Below, piece by piece: positions 15,479 through 25,379 of a stretch of DNA of 47,174 bases (the first letter of the stretch is position 1; the number at the start of each line of letters is the position of its first letter). Source of the stretch: Flagellimonas onchidii (GTDB lineage: Bacteria; Bacteroidota; Bacteroidia; Flavobacteriales; Flavobacteriaceae); NCBI RefSeq assembly GCF_004804315.1, contig NZ_SRXX01000022.1, positions 1 through 47,174 on the forward strand. Reading direction: 5' to 3'. Under the pieces are notes generated by a model, which was not told where the DNA came from, ran no database searches, and worked only from the letters and a program-made list of their open reading frames with translations. The translations under genes were made by a program, and so were the position numbers.

Positions 15479-18400
15479 CTATGGGTTGTTTATTTTATAA
15501 AATTGATGGTTATCGTTATTGTTGGCAATCAAAATAGCGTTGTCAGGCCCATGCTTAATCAGCTGAACACCCCGAACATCGCCATGGGCATAGAGCCCTG
15601 TTTTTAAATTATCCTGATATGCAAATTTGTTATTTCCCAACCCGCTTAAAAACACCCCAACACCTGCATCGGCCCTAGTGGTTTCCACCTCCGCTCCATA
15701 ATTGTTTCCCGCCAACAGCAAGTCCTTTATAGCATCTCCATCAAAATCGTGATATACAATACTATTAATTGGGCTTAGTTGAGCTTCTATTGGAAATGGG
15801 ATGTAATGAAACTTTCCTTTTTCGTTGACAAAGTATCCAGATCTAAACTCAACTGCCTGTAAGTGGATTGCGTTGGTTATTTCTTCTCCCAAAATCTGTT
15901 GTAAATCACTGCTTGCAAATTCTTGGTAGGTTTTGATTCGTTCCTTCAGATAGGGCATTTGCTGAGAGGTACAATTTTTGCCACGTACAGGAACCAACTT
16001 TTCCTTGTAATGTTTTGCAAGCACAATGTCCTCTATTCCATTTTGGTCAAAATCGTTGGTATAAATGTGGAATGGTTTTTCCGCTGAAGCATGAAATTTA
16101 TAATTGAGGCCTAAATTTCCGACAACCATATCCAAATCTCCATCATTGTCCAGATCTTCTAATGCAATCTTGTTCCACCAACCTGTTTTTTCGGAAAGAT
16201 TCTCATATTTTTTATCCTGGGAGAGTTTACCTTGGTCATTTAAGAACACTTCTATCCCCATCCATTCCCCTGAAACGACCAAATCTTCATCGCCATCATT
16301 ATCAATATCTCCCCATTGTGCGGTGGTCACCATGCCCACTTCGTCAAGGTCCTGCGCCAAATCCATCGTGGTATTTCTAAATTGACCGTTCTCATTGACA
16401 AGTAAAATGCTTTTTGGGGCATATGGATATCGGCCAGGAACAACCCTACCTCCTATAAACAAATCCTCATCCCCATCTTGGTCATAATCGGAAGCAATTA
16501 CAACCGCACCTGTAGTCGTTATTTTGGGAAGTTTTCCATGTGCTCGCTTAAAGCTACCGTCATTATTTATATAAAGGCGGTCTTGCAATTGGCTTTCATC
16601 TTGAGTAAACTCGTAGCTTCCACTTACAACATAAAGATCTTTGTCTCCGTCTCCATCAGCATCAAAAAAACAAGCGGATACATCCTCGAAGGTTTTATCC
16701 TTAATAAAGTCAGGAACCTTCTTTGCGGTGTACCTGCCTTTAGCATTAGATATTAAAAGCTGTGCGGTTTGGTCATGTGAAGCTCCAAGAAAGACATCGT
16801 CAATTCCATCTCCATTAATATCGGTTTTAGCAACCGCTGGGCCTAGTTGGGACAGTTTGTGGGGTAATAGCAACTGGATATCAAAGTCGTTAAAGTCATT
16901 TTCCTTGTGTGAAAATGGGAAGGCTTCTTCAACAAAAACGAGCTGCGTGGTTTCGGCCACGAAAGTCTCTGAAGGGCTTTTTGCGTTGGAATAATCCACT
17001 TGAAGAAGTTGATTGGCCTTTACCTTGTTTATTTTTTGCTCTTTTCCATTCAACCAGGTAATTTTAATGGAATCCAAACTTGTATTTTGTCCGAGTCCAA
17101 AATGTAATTTATTGGAGGTAGACGAAAGATATCCCCTAGCATTGATCAATTGTTTGGTCATGTATAGCCCACCTTGCCCAAAAAGCTCAACTTTTGTCCC
17201 AGTTCCAAAAGGATTTTTCGCAAGTCCTTTGAAAGTCAACTGAAGATAGTTGCCCTTGTTTTGTTCTCTGCTGTTGTTTTTTAAAATGGTGGCATTTTCA
17301 TCCAAATTGTTGGTCACAATATCCAAATCGCCGTCATTGTCCAAATCCACATAAACCGCTCCGTTGGAAAAAGCGCTCTTTAGGTCGGACCATTCTTGGG
17401 TGGTATCATCAAAAGTTAGGTCTCCCTTGTTTTTGAAAAGATAGTTGGTCAGCTTTTGCTGCGGAAGTTTTTGGGTAAACTTATAAAAGTCTTCTTCTTT
17501 GAGTTGGTTCCTATTTTGATTGATGTACTTATTGATTTCATTATTGACATCCCTGTCCACGACATCTCTATAAATTCCATTGGTCACATAGAGGTCGTCG
17601 TATCCGTCCAAATCAAAATCGGCAAACAACGCAGCCCAACTCCAATCTGTTTTGGCCACTCCTGACAGTTGCGCAATCTCGCTAAAATTGTCTTTGCCTT
17701 TGTTCAACTGCAGCACGTTATGCATGTACTGATGGTGATGGTCATTGGCCACCATGGAGTTAAATCGATCAATGGACATCATTGACATGGTTGTCTTGGA
17801 TCGCACATAATCTTCAGGGCTCATGTCCAAAACCAGCATGTCTTGCAATCCATCATTGTTGATGTCCGCAATGTCGGCACCCATGCTATAATAAGACATG
17901 TGCTTGAAAAGTTCGTCCCTTTTATCGGTAAAGGTTCCATCTCCATTATTGATATAGGCAAAGTCGGGCATGATAAAATCGTTGCTCACATAAATATCGA
18001 GCCAGCCATCATTGTTCAGGTCACCCACTTGAGCGTTCAGTCCAAAGCCCATTTCAGGAAGGATTCCAGCACTTATGGACACGTTGGTAAAGTGTCCGTT
18101 GCCATCATTATTATAGAGTCTGTCACTGCTTTTGAAGGTTGCTGTTTCCTCACTCTGCTGCACTTTTTTTAAGTCCAACACCTTTCCTGTATGTCCAATT
18201 CCTGAAGGTGCATTGGCTATATAAACATCCAAATCTCCATCATTATCGTAATCAAAAAAAGTGGAAGCAATAGATCTATTTGAATCGGCCAGTCCATATT
18301 CTTTGGCCTTTTCTGTAAAGGTTAAATCACCATTATTGATATAAAGCATATTAGCGAGTTTTTGCTTTCCATTGTACCAGCCCGCTCTATTGATGTAGAT

Positions 18401-18802
18401 ATCCAAAAAGCCATCATTATTGACATCAGCCACAGAGACTCCGGTATCAAAGCCAGCTCTTTTCTCAATGCCCGCTTTTAAAGTAATATCTTCAAATTTA
18501 AAATCGCCCTTGTTCAGAAATAATTTGTTATGATATATGTTTGAAGTAAAAAAAAGATCCTGTAATCCATCATTATTAAAATCCGCCGCTGCTACCCCGC
18601 CTCCAATGTAGATGTACAAATACTTATAATAGTGCAGCTGTTCCGATTCCAGTACTTTATTGGCAAAGGTCACCCCTGAGATTTCGGTCGGCACCTCTGT
18701 GAACAGTTTATTTTGTGGTAGGTCTTTAACAGATTTGGAACAAGAAAAAAATGCTATGGAACAAATAGCACTAACACAATATTTGAGGCGGTTGATTATC
18801 AT
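15479..18802 (-). CDS. Large VCBS/FG-GAP repeat lipoprotein with ASPIC/UnbV domain
   Basis: The 1107-residue protein has an SFFSC-like lipobox (IAFFSC) and then many beta-propeller repeats, each with a calcium-type D-x-N/D-x-D-G motif, for example DFNNDGLQDLFF, DVNNDGFLDIYI, DYDNDGDLDVYI and DIDNDGDEDLVV. Between repeat blocks, near residues 515-605, lies an ASPIC/UnbV-type domain (NPFGTGTKVELFG, GYLSSTSNKLHFGLG, ITWLNGKEQ). This architecture is common in surface lipoproteins of flavobacterial PULs. It probably binds Ca2+ and may bind glycan or protein at the cell surface. It follows susD after a 62-bp gap holding a stable hairpin, so its level may differ from susCD. Confidence 0.9.
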   Translation of the reverse strand: MIINRLKYCVSAICSIAFFSCSKSVKDLPQNKLFTEVPTEISGVTFANKVLESEQLHYYKYLYIYIGGGVAAADFNNDGLQDLFFTSNIYHNKLFLNKGDFKFEDITLKAGIEKRAGFDTGVSVADVNNDGFLDIYINRAGWYNGKQKLANMLYINNGDLTFTEKAKEYGLADSNRSIASTFFDYDNDGDLDVYIANAPSGIGHTGKVLDLKKVQQSEETATFKSSDRLYNNDGNGHFTNVSISAGILPEMGFGLNAQVGDLNNDGWLDIYVSNDFIMPDFAYINNGDGTFTDKRDELFKHMSYYSMGADIADINNDGLQDMLVLDMSPEDYVRSKTTMSMMSIDRFNSMVANDHHHQYMHNVLQLNKGKDNFSEIAQLSGVAKTDWSWAALFADFDLDGYDDLYVTNGIYRDVVDRDVNNEINKYINQNRNQLKEEDFYKFTQKLPQQKLTNYLFKNKGDLTFDDTTQEWSDLKSAFSNGAVYVDLDNDGDLDIVTNNLDENATILKNNSREQNKGNYLQLTFKGLAKNPFGTGTKVELFGQGGLYMTKQLINARGYLSSTSNKLHFGLGQNTSLDSIKITWLNGKEQKINKVKANQLLQVDYSNAKSPSETFVAETTQLVFVEEAFPFSHKENDFNDFDIQLLLPHKLSQLGPAVAKTDINGDGIDDVFLGASHDQTAQLLISNAKGRYTAKKVPDFIKDKTFEDVSACFFDADGDGDKDLYVVSGSYEFTQDESQLQDRLYINNDGSFKRAHGKLPKITTTGAVVIASDYDQDGDEDLFIGGRVVPGRYPYAPKSILLVNENGQFRNTTMDLAQDLDEVGMVTTAQWGDIDNDGDEDLVVSGEWMGIEVFLNDQGKLSQDKKYENLSEKTGWWNKIALEDLDNDGDLDMVVGNLGLNYKFHASAEKPFHIYTNDFDQNGIEDIVLAKHYKEKLVPVRGKNCTSQQMPYLKERIKTYQEFASSDLQQILGEEITNAIHLQAVEFRSGYFVNEKGKFHYIPFPIEAQLSPINSIVYHDFDGDAIKDLLLAGNNYGAEVETTRADAGVGVFLSGLGNNKFAYQDNLKTGLYAHGDVRGVQLIKHGPDNAILIANNNDNHQFYKINNP

Positions 18803-18817
18803 AAACTTTTAAAATAG

Positions 18818-18855
18818 ACTCCCAAGAAAAGAAATATAGCACTTTTCTTGGGAGT
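18818..18855 (-). terminator. Intercistronic stem-loop between susD and the FG-GAP gene
   Basis: The arms ACTCCCAAGAAAAG (18818-18831) and CTTTTCTTGGGAGT (18842-18855) form a perfect 14-bp stem with a 10-nt loop. On the minus strand the 3' side is followed by CTATTTTAAAAG, a weak U-tract. It begins about 10 bp past the susD stop. It may be a partial terminator or an mRNA 3'-end stabiliser that raises susCD transcript over the downstream genes. Confidence 0.75.
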
Positions 18856-18864
18856 TCAAGTTTA

Positions 18865-20523
18865 TTAAGGATTCTGCTCTAGGGCAGGATTTAAAATAAT
18901 TTGTTGTTCCGGAATAAATTCAATTATCCGCGGATGCGATGGGGGAATTTGGAAAAATGCTGAACCAGCTCCTAAATGTGTTCCTGGATACCTTCTATCC
19001 AGTGTTAACCCATTTCTGTAAATATCATATCTTCTATGACCTTCATAAGCCAATTCAAGTCTTCTTTCATCCAAAACCACATCTAAAACCGTTTTACCTG
19101 CTGGAAGGCTTCCAAGCGTATATTCCGGCACACCGGCTCTTTGTCTCAACATATTGATGTTGTCCAAAGCCGATTGGTCTGATCCAGACTTTGCTAATGC
19201 CTCAGCTTTGTTTAGGTACATTTCTGCTAATCGAGATACCATTGGCGACCATAAATGGACGTCATTTTCCTGTAATGAAGCCTTAAGAATAAAGAATTTT
19301 GGATGACCATTTCTTTTTTCCAAGTCAAAGTCAAAAATCACATCTTGTCGTCCACCAGGGCCATCAAAGTAATATATCGTTTCTCCGCCAACATCTTCAG
19401 ACTGTAAGGTATGGTTGCTACCATCGTAATCAAAAGTAATGGTTCCACCTGTATCGGTAGTTCTAGCAAATTGATACACATAGCTTTCATCTACCCAATA
19501 CACCGCTGGAATTCTTTCACCACCTTCATCGGTTAAGTATTGTGGATCAATAAATGATTTTCTGGCATCTCCAGGGTTTTGGTCGATCAAATCCAAATAG
19601 GAACGTGAAGCATACATTTCTCCCCAGCCGGTTCCTTCAATAGAGGCATAAAAGGAACCAATGGTGAACCAATCGTCCCATTGCCCAGCCAAGTCAGAAC
19701 TTGTGTTAAGGGTAACTGCAAAAATGGCCTCCTCATTATCCGTTGGCTTTAACGTATTCATTACGGAAAACCTTTCGGTGGAAAGCAATGAATATTCTCC
19801 TGAGTTTATCACCTTGTCCGCATACTCCTGTGCCTTGGCATTATCTTCCATATATAAATATACCCGAGATAACAAGGCCTGTGCCGAGCCTTTAGAGGCA
19901 AAAGAAGCTCCTTTGTTGATGCTCATTAATGACTCTGCCTTCAACAAATCTGCAATAACCTGATCATAAACCTCACCTACCGTATTTCTAACAAGCGCTT
20001 CATCTGGGTCGGTTGTTAATTTTATTGGCACGGATAAATTTGATGTTCCCTGGTTAAAAGGTCTACCAAATACGTTCCCCATCTGAAAGTACACCAAGGC
20101 CCTCAAATAGTAATTCTCGCCCAACAACTGGTCATCCTCAGGCGATCTACCCTCTGGCAGTTGCTCTATAATAGTGTTTGTTCCTACAATGATCTTAAAG
20201 GAATTGGACCAAAACCTGGCCACCCTGCCATTTGTGGTAATTGACTGGTAATTGTACAGAAAAAACAAATGGTCTGTTGTACTTCCACTAAGGGTAACGT
20301 TATCACCAGAATATTCTGAAATTCTGTGCAGATCATCCACCCAGCCATCATAACCTGTATCTCCCTTTAAAAGGGCGTAATTCCCCACGGCAGCAACCTG
20401 TATAGCATCTGGATCTTTAAACAAATCCTCTGCTGAGATGGAATCATAAGGAGTTCTATCTATATCACAAGAATAAAAAATACTTGTTAGTGCAAATAAA
20501 GCACCGTAAATTATTTTTCTCAT
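18865..20523 (-). CDS. SusD/RagB family glycan-binding outer-membrane lipoprotein
   Basis: The 552-residue protein has a lipobox in TSIFYSC with C19, then the SusD N-terminal TPR-like helices (SISAEDLFKDPDAIQVAAVGNYALL, GENYYLRALVYFQMGNVFGRPF) and the RagB/SusD C-terminal part, ending with MYLNKAEALAKSGSDQSALDNINMLRQRAG, VLDERRLELAYEGHRRYDIYR and IPEQQIILNPALEQNP. It pairs with the SusC transporter as the lid that captures glycan at the surface. It lies 24 bp downstream of susC. Length is ordinary for the family. The glycan cannot be read from this sequence; the GH109 in the operon is the main clue. Confidence 0.96.
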   Translation of the reverse strand: MRKIIYGALFALTSIFYSCDIDRTPYDSISAEDLFKDPDAIQVAAVGNYALLKGDTGYDGWVDDLHRISEYSGDNVTLSGSTTDHLFFLYNYQSITTNGRVARFWSNSFKIIVGTNTIIEQLPEGRSPEDDQLLGENYYLRALVYFQMGNVFGRPFNQGTSNLSVPIKLTTDPDEALVRNTVGEVYDQVIADLLKAESLMSINKGASFASKGSAQALLSRVYLYMEDNAKAQEYADKVINSGEYSLLSTERFSVMNTLKPTDNEEAIFAVTLNTSSDLAGQWDDWFTIGSFYASIEGTGWGEMYASRSYLDLIDQNPGDARKSFIDPQYLTDEGGERIPAVYWVDESYVYQFARTTDTGGTITFDYDGSNHTLQSEDVGGETIYYFDGPGGRQDVIFDFDLEKRNGHPKFFILKASLQENDVHLWSPMVSRLAEMYLNKAEALAKSGSDQSALDNINMLRQRAGVPEYTLGSLPAGKTVLDVVLDERRLELAYEGHRRYDIYRNGLTLDRRYPGTHLGAGSAFFQIPPSHPRIIEFIPEQQIILNPALEQNP

Positions 20524-20547
20524 TTTCTTATTTTTTTTCTTTAAACA

Positions 20548-23529
20548 TTAAAAGGTTAGATTTATACCTAGTGCATACCTTCTAGGAATTGGATAACCCA
20601 ATGAAATACTTCCTCTGTCCCTATCTGTGCCAAAAGGAGCTGCTAAATCTGCAATTGTTGGATCTGCACCTGTAAATTTGGTAAGGGTGAACAAATTATC
20701 TCCAGTGATATAAATACGGGCATTGTTCAATCCTATTTTACTTAAGACGCTCATTGGCAGGTTGTACGAAAAGGTAACATTGTTTAATCTTAAATAGCTG
20801 GCATCTTCCAGATATCTTGAAGACCTTCTATTGGTAATCTGTGTTTCATCTGACCCGTTTGCCTCTCTTGCCCTAACAGGGTTTGGATGTGTGGCCACAT
20901 CACCGGGCTGTTGCCATCTTGACCAATCTTCGTCCAACACCATTTGATTGAAGGTGGGATAAAACCCATCTGAATCAAAAAGTTGACGTGACGCATTATA
21001 CACAGTCCCTCCTTTAGAAAAACTAAAATTAGATCTTAGAGCGAATCCTTTGTAGGCTATGTTTGTATTAAATCCGCCAATAAAATCGGGTGTGGCAGTT
21101 CCCACCTTTTGTAAGGTGGCAGCATTCCAATCGCTGGTCTCCGATGTTTCACCGGTATCTTCATCCACTACCTCCCATAGTGCTAAACCACTCTGGGGGT
21201 CAACCCCTAACCATTTTCGAATATACCAAGCTCCCGTATCACTACCAACTTCCCAAATTTTACTTCCAACGGGTAAAGAGGTTAAATCATCCACCAAACC
21301 AGTAATTTCGTTGTTATTGATACCGATGTTAAATCCGATATTGATATTTAAATCGTCGTTTTGCACCAAATCTGCCGAGACGGCGGCTTCAAAACCCTTG
21401 TTGACCATATCTGCCGCATTGATCAATTGATAATCAAATCCACTGTCATCTGGTAATTCTCGGGTCCATAATAAATCTGTAGTGGTTTTATGATAGTATT
21501 CCAAAGTTAGGTTTACTCTATTGAAGAATCTAGTGTCTACTGCAAAATTGGCTTCATAGGATTGTTCCCAACCTAAATCTGGGTTCGGGCTTTGAAACAA
21601 AATAGCACCAGGAGCACCATCATAATTACCAGAAAGACTATATAAGGTTTGATGTCCATATAAATTGGTAGGAACATTACCCACAGATCCATAACTGGCT
21701 CTTAGTTTAAGCTCGTTTATGGCTTCGGTATTGAAAAAATCCTCTTTATGGATGTTCCATCCTGCACCTAAGGAGAAAAAGGTACCGTATTGATTGTCTT
21801 TACCAAATCTTGAAGACCCATCTCTTCTTATAGAGGCTTTGGCAAAATAGCGACCTTGATAGTCATAATCCGCTGCGGCGAAAAACGACTGGAAAGCATA
21901 ATCATTTCTAGTTCCATCAGTTTCTTTGGCCTCTGATGCCCGACCGATAGTGGCTGATCCGGGTACTATTCCAACACCAACTGCTCTGAAATATTCGTAA
22001 TCATAATCATTATATTCAAAGGCCACAAGGGCATTGACCGAATGATCCTCATTGAATACATTGGAGTATTTTAACATCTGGGTGGTTAACCTAGTACGCC
22101 TGTTGTCAGAGTCCTCCCTTATACTCCCATTATCGGCTCGGCCACCATTAGATCTTGGATCTGTGTATTGAAATCGTTTTCTTTTAAATTGGGTAAAATT
22201 ATTGGTTGATATATAGCTCAGATGAGGTACAATTTGAAACTCAAAATCAAAGTTGGCACTCAAATTAAAGATATTGTCATCGCTATAATTCCATTGTTGA
22301 TCAAAGAAGTAGTTTCTTTGATCTCTTCCATACCATAAGTAGTCTACAGGCAGGTTATCCGGATTAACAACAGACCCATCTTCAAACCTAGGTTGATCCC
22401 ATGGAAGGTTTAAAAACAATTCATACAACGGAGCTTCTGCGGTTCCTTGTCTATCATCAAAGCTAAATGCCAGCTTCGGTTTGATTGTCAGTTTATCTGA
22501 AATTTTATAATCCAAATTTGTTCTAAAGGTGAATCTATCCAATTCATTACCTCTCAATGTACCTTCTTCATTATAGTAACCTCCATTCAAATACAGACTG
22601 AGTTTATCTGTTGTTGCCGTAAAAGTGGCATTATGATCATTTACTATGGCATCTTTGGTGCCTCCTTCCAACCAATCGTAATCTTGATTTAGCAAATCTT
22701 GGGAAAACCAGGCCTGTTCAATGCCCATTTCTTGGTGGTAATCAAATAGTTGTTGTGAGTTCATCACCTTAAATGGTCCTGAAGTAAATTGGTTTATCCC
22801 CACTTTACTACTTATGTTCAACTGGGGTCTGGCACCAACTTTTCCTCTTTTGGTGGTCACCAAAACCACTCCATTGGCACCTCTGGAACCATACAGCGCC
22901 GTTGCCGAGGCATCTTTTAACAAAGAAATATCAGCAACATCATTTGGATTGACTACGGGTACTCCATGCTGTATGACACCATCTATTACCCATAGTGGAG
23001 TTACCTGACCATTTAAGGAAGCAACACCTCTAATTAAAATACCGGGTTGGCTTCCAGGGCGGCCTCCTTCCGCAGTTATCTGAACTCCGGCGGCCTTCCC
23101 CTGTAACATTGAGGAAACCTCAGGTGTTGTAACATCCGTTAATTGGTCAGCCTTTATGCTGACCAAGGATGAGGTCACCGTCTCTTTTTTCTGGGTTCCA
23201 TAAGCCACTACCACCACTTCTTCGAGCTGGCTCACGTCCTCTTGTAATATTACGGTTATGTCCGTTTGCGTTCCCACCTGGATTTCTTGAGTGGCATATC
23301 CTATTGATGAGATTATCAAAACATCTTGGGAAGTAACATTGTCAATGGCAAACTTTCCATCAAAATCGGTAACGGCACCTTTGGGCTGATCCTTTACCAC
23401 CACATTGGCACCGACTACGGGTTCTCCCTCGCCATCGATTACGGTGCCACTAATAGACCTCTCTTGCGACCAAGAAACCATAGCGCAAAGCAGCAACGGA
23501 ATTAATAAAATTAAATTACGGTTTTTCAT
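20548..23529 (-). CDS. SusC/RagA family TonB-dependent glycan transporter
   Basis: The 993-residue outer-membrane protein begins with a signal peptide (LLIPLLLCAMVSWSQ), then a carboxypeptidase-regulatory-like domain (about 24-105, GTVIDGEGEPVVGANVVVKDQPKGAVTDFDGKF), then EEVVVVAYGTQKKETVTSS, the TonB-box and plug region with GRPGSQPGILIRGVASLNGQVTPLWVIDGV and the SusC-type NPNDVADISLLKDASATALYGSRGANGVVLVTTK motif, followed by the beta-barrel and a C-terminal NLTF ending in phenylalanine. All marks of SusC are present. It lies 35 bp after the GH109 gene and directly before susD. Confidence 0.96.
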   Translation of the reverse strand: MKNRNLILLIPLLLCAMVSWSQERSISGTVIDGEGEPVVGANVVVKDQPKGAVTDFDGKFAIDNVTSQDVLIISSIGYATQEIQVGTQTDITVILQEDVSQLEEVVVVAYGTQKKETVTSSLVSIKADQLTDVTTPEVSSMLQGKAAGVQITAEGGRPGSQPGILIRGVASLNGQVTPLWVIDGVIQHGVPVVNPNDVADISLLKDASATALYGSRGANGVVLVTTKRGKVGARPQLNISSKVGINQFTSGPFKVMNSQQLFDYHQEMGIEQAWFSQDLLNQDYDWLEGGTKDAIVNDHNATFTATTDKLSLYLNGGYYNEEGTLRGNELDRFTFRTNLDYKISDKLTIKPKLAFSFDDRQGTAEAPLYELFLNLPWDQPRFEDGSVVNPDNLPVDYLWYGRDQRNYFFDQQWNYSDDNIFNLSANFDFEFQIVPHLSYISTNNFTQFKRKRFQYTDPRSNGGRADNGSIREDSDNRRTRLTTQMLKYSNVFNEDHSVNALVAFEYNDYDYEYFRAVGVGIVPGSATIGRASEAKETDGTRNDYAFQSFFAAADYDYQGRYFAKASIRRDGSSRFGKDNQYGTFFSLGAGWNIHKEDFFNTEAINELKLRASYGSVGNVPTNLYGHQTLYSLSGNYDGAPGAILFQSPNPDLGWEQSYEANFAVDTRFFNRVNLTLEYYHKTTTDLLWTRELPDDSGFDYQLINAADMVNKGFEAAVSADLVQNDDLNINIGFNIGINNNEITGLVDDLTSLPVGSKIWEVGSDTGAWYIRKWLGVDPQSGLALWEVVDEDTGETSETSDWNAATLQKVGTATPDFIGGFNTNIAYKGFALRSNFSFSKGGTVYNASRQLFDSDGFYPTFNQMVLDEDWSRWQQPGDVATHPNPVRAREANGSDETQITNRRSSRYLEDASYLRLNNVTFSYNLPMSVLSKIGLNNARIYITGDNLFTLTKFTGADPTIADLAAPFGTDRDRGSISLGYPIPRRYALGINLTF

Positions 23530-23564
23530 ATAGAGTTATTTAGTTAGTAAATAGATTGATTAGT

Positions 23565-24929
23565 TTAGTAGGTTTCTTTTATCCAGTTGTAGGGCTTGCG
23601 TTTGATCCACATACCTCTGGTAAAATCAGGAAAGCCCTGAGGTTCTCCATTATTTTCAATTGATGCTTCGGACAATGGGGTAACGGCGCTCCAAGCTGCC
23701 GCATCATAAACATCCATTGGCGGGGCTATCTTTTGTTTGGCTGACGCAACAAAGGCATTCATTAGAAAGAAATCTATGCCCCCATGTCCTGAGCCAGATG
23801 CATATTCGCCATGTTTTTTCCAAAGGGGATGGTCATATTCTTTTAACCAAGTATCCATTTCCTCCCATGAATGCCCTTGGGATTTGCCCTCTACGAATAT
23901 TCTTCTGGTATGGTAATCAAAATCGGTTATGCCTTGCGATCCCTGAACTCTAAATCCGAGAGAATAAGGTCGAGGTGAATTCACATCATGTGTTACTATA
24001 ATGGTCTCTCCATTGGCCGTTTCAATGGTAGAGGTAATCACGTCTCCTTGCTTCCATTTTAATTTGGCATTTGGGTGATCGACCCCTCCATTTTCCACTA
24101 TATACTTATGAAGTCCCACACCTTTGGTGGCATGAGAAGTCATGGAAACAAAACGGTTTCCTCTATTAACATCGGCCATTACGGCGATAGGTCCTAAGCC
24201 ATGGGTCGGGTATACATCTGCATTTCGAAGCAACGAGTGTTGTGTTCTCCACTTGGATTCTGAAATTCCTTTTTCTCCAAATTCCACTCCTTTTCCGTAT
24301 GCTGTTTTGCCATCGTTGAATTTAACGTGCCTTAGATCGTGCTTGTACCCACAGGTAAAATGCAATAATTCTCCAAACACATTCTTTTTTACCATGTTAA
24401 GTACGGCCAGCACATCTCTTCTGTAGCATACATTCTCCAAAATCATCAAATGGGAGCCGGTTTCTTCGTGAGCGTTTACCAGATCCCAGCATTCCTCAAT
24501 GGTGTTGGCCGCCGAAACTTCCAAGCCCGTATACTTGCCAGCTTTCATGGCATCAACAGCCATTCTTGTATGCCACAACCATGGGGTTGCAATAATTACT
24601 GCATCAACTTCCTTTAATTCCAATAAGTTCAAATAATCCAGGTCATTTTCACCAAAAACGTTTGGTTTTTTAAAGCCTGCCTTTGCAATATTGCCCAAAG
24701 CAATCTCAATACGTTTGGGATCTACATCACAAATAGCGGTAATTTCTACATCTTTGCGCTGAAGGGCATTGTTGAGATGGTTCGTGCCCCTTAGGCCTAC
24801 CCCAATAAAAGCTAGCTTTAGCTTACTATCGTTTAAGCTTGAACTAGTTCCAAAAGCTGTTTCTGGAACAATGGCCATACCTGCTGAAGCTAGGGCGGCC
24901 GTTTTGACGAAGTCTCTTCTTGAACTCAT
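23565..24929 (-). CDS. GH109 family glycosidase (alpha-N-acetylgalactosaminidase type, NAD-dependent)
   Basis: The 454-residue protein opens with a Tat-type signal, SSRRDFVKTAALASAGMAI, then a Rossmann domain (KLAFIGVGLRGTNHLNNA) as in Gfo/Idh/MocA oxidoreductases. Features specific to GH109, as in the Elizabethkingia enzyme recalled from knowledge, are ENVCYRRDVLAVLNMV, KWRTQHSLLRNADVYPTHGLG, DVNRGNRF, VGLHKYIVENGGVDHPNAK and DHPLWKKHGEYASGSGHGGID. GH109 cleaves alpha-linked terminal GalNAc by an NAD-mediated oxidation/elimination mechanism, and the Tat signal fits export of a folded NAD-bound enzyme. It is the first gene of the operon, ahead of susC, which is unusual. Other Gfo/Idh functions are less likely given these motifs. 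Confidence 0.88.
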   Translation of the reverse strand: MSSRRDFVKTAALASAGMAIVPETAFGTSSSLNDSKLKLAFIGVGLRGTNHLNNALQRKDVEITAICDVDPKRIEIALGNIAKAGFKKPNVFGENDLDYLNLLELKEVDAVIIATPWLWHTRMAVDAMKAGKYTGLEVSAANTIEECWDLVNAHEETGSHLMILENVCYRRDVLAVLNMVKKNVFGELLHFTCGYKHDLRHVKFNDGKTAYGKGVEFGEKGISESKWRTQHSLLRNADVYPTHGLGPIAVMADVNRGNRFVSMTSHATKGVGLHKYIVENGGVDHPNAKLKWKQGDVITSTIETANGETIIVTHDVNSPRPYSLGFRVQGSQGITDFDYHTRRIFVEGKSQGHSWEEMDTWLKEYDHPLWKKHGEYASGSGHGGIDFFLMNAFVASAKQKIAPPMDVYDAAAWSAVTPLSEASIENNGEPQGFPDFTRGMWIKRKPYNWIKETY

Positions 24930-25025
24930 TTTTTAGTTTAATTTGACTCAAATTTGGTGGTTTTACGGGATAATGTTTTTACGGTTTTCAGTCAAAAAAG
25001 GGGCATATTTCTTCTTTTTAATGGG

Positions 25026-25067
25026 ATATGACAAAATATTACACCTATATGACAGATTTTGCACAAC
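25026..25067 (+). promoter_or_regulatory. Tandem direct repeat, candidate HTCS binding site
   Basis: ATATGACA occurs at 25026-25033 and again at 25047-25054, exactly 21 bp apart (two helical turns), each followed about 5 bp later by a TTACAC or TTGCAC element. The pair lies about 97-138 bp upstream of the GH109 start. Direct repeats at this period are how AraC-type dimers usually bind. Confidence 0.5.
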
Positions 25068-25336
25068 TGGAAAGGCAAGTCAAAGATGCTTAGGAGTTAA
25101 CTGATTTAGAACAACATAGCTTCTTTGACCCTTGATTTGTAACTCCCCACAGGTAAAGAGTGCTTTCGTTACATTGATTGTTGATATCAGTCTCCCATTA
25201 ATCCAAACTTTTGAATAAATTGAACTCGTAATATTTAAGGTTATTTGTTCCTTATGTATGAAAAATGCTCTATAACGAGTGGACTGATTATATATTCCAC
25301 CTTTTTAGTGGAAATACCCCATCAATATTGAAGTGG

Positions 25337-25360
25337 AAATGACAAAATTTGTACCTATAT
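25337..25360 (+). promoter_or_regulatory. Third copy of the repeat, next to the HTCS start
   Basis: From 25337 the sequence repeats copy 25026-25050 with a one-base gap: both read A(A/T)ATGACAAAAT, a short variable core, then ACCTATAT. It ends 19 bp before the HTCS start codon, which would suit autoregulation. Confidence 0.5.
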
Positions 25361-25379
25361 AGGATCTTTATCCAGTAAA

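Larger units (their letters stand above)
24930..25379. other. 450-bp divergent regulatory region of the PUL
   Basis: There is no credible gene. The region lies between the GH109-first operon (minus) and the HTCS gene (plus). It holds the tandem repeats described separately near 25026 and 25337, and an inverted repeat TTCCAC / GTGGAA at 25295-25313 whose right half, GTGGAAAT, recurs at 25333-25340. No exact TAnnTTTG box was found on either strand close to the starts, so the promoters are probably activator-dependent. Confidence 0.6.
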
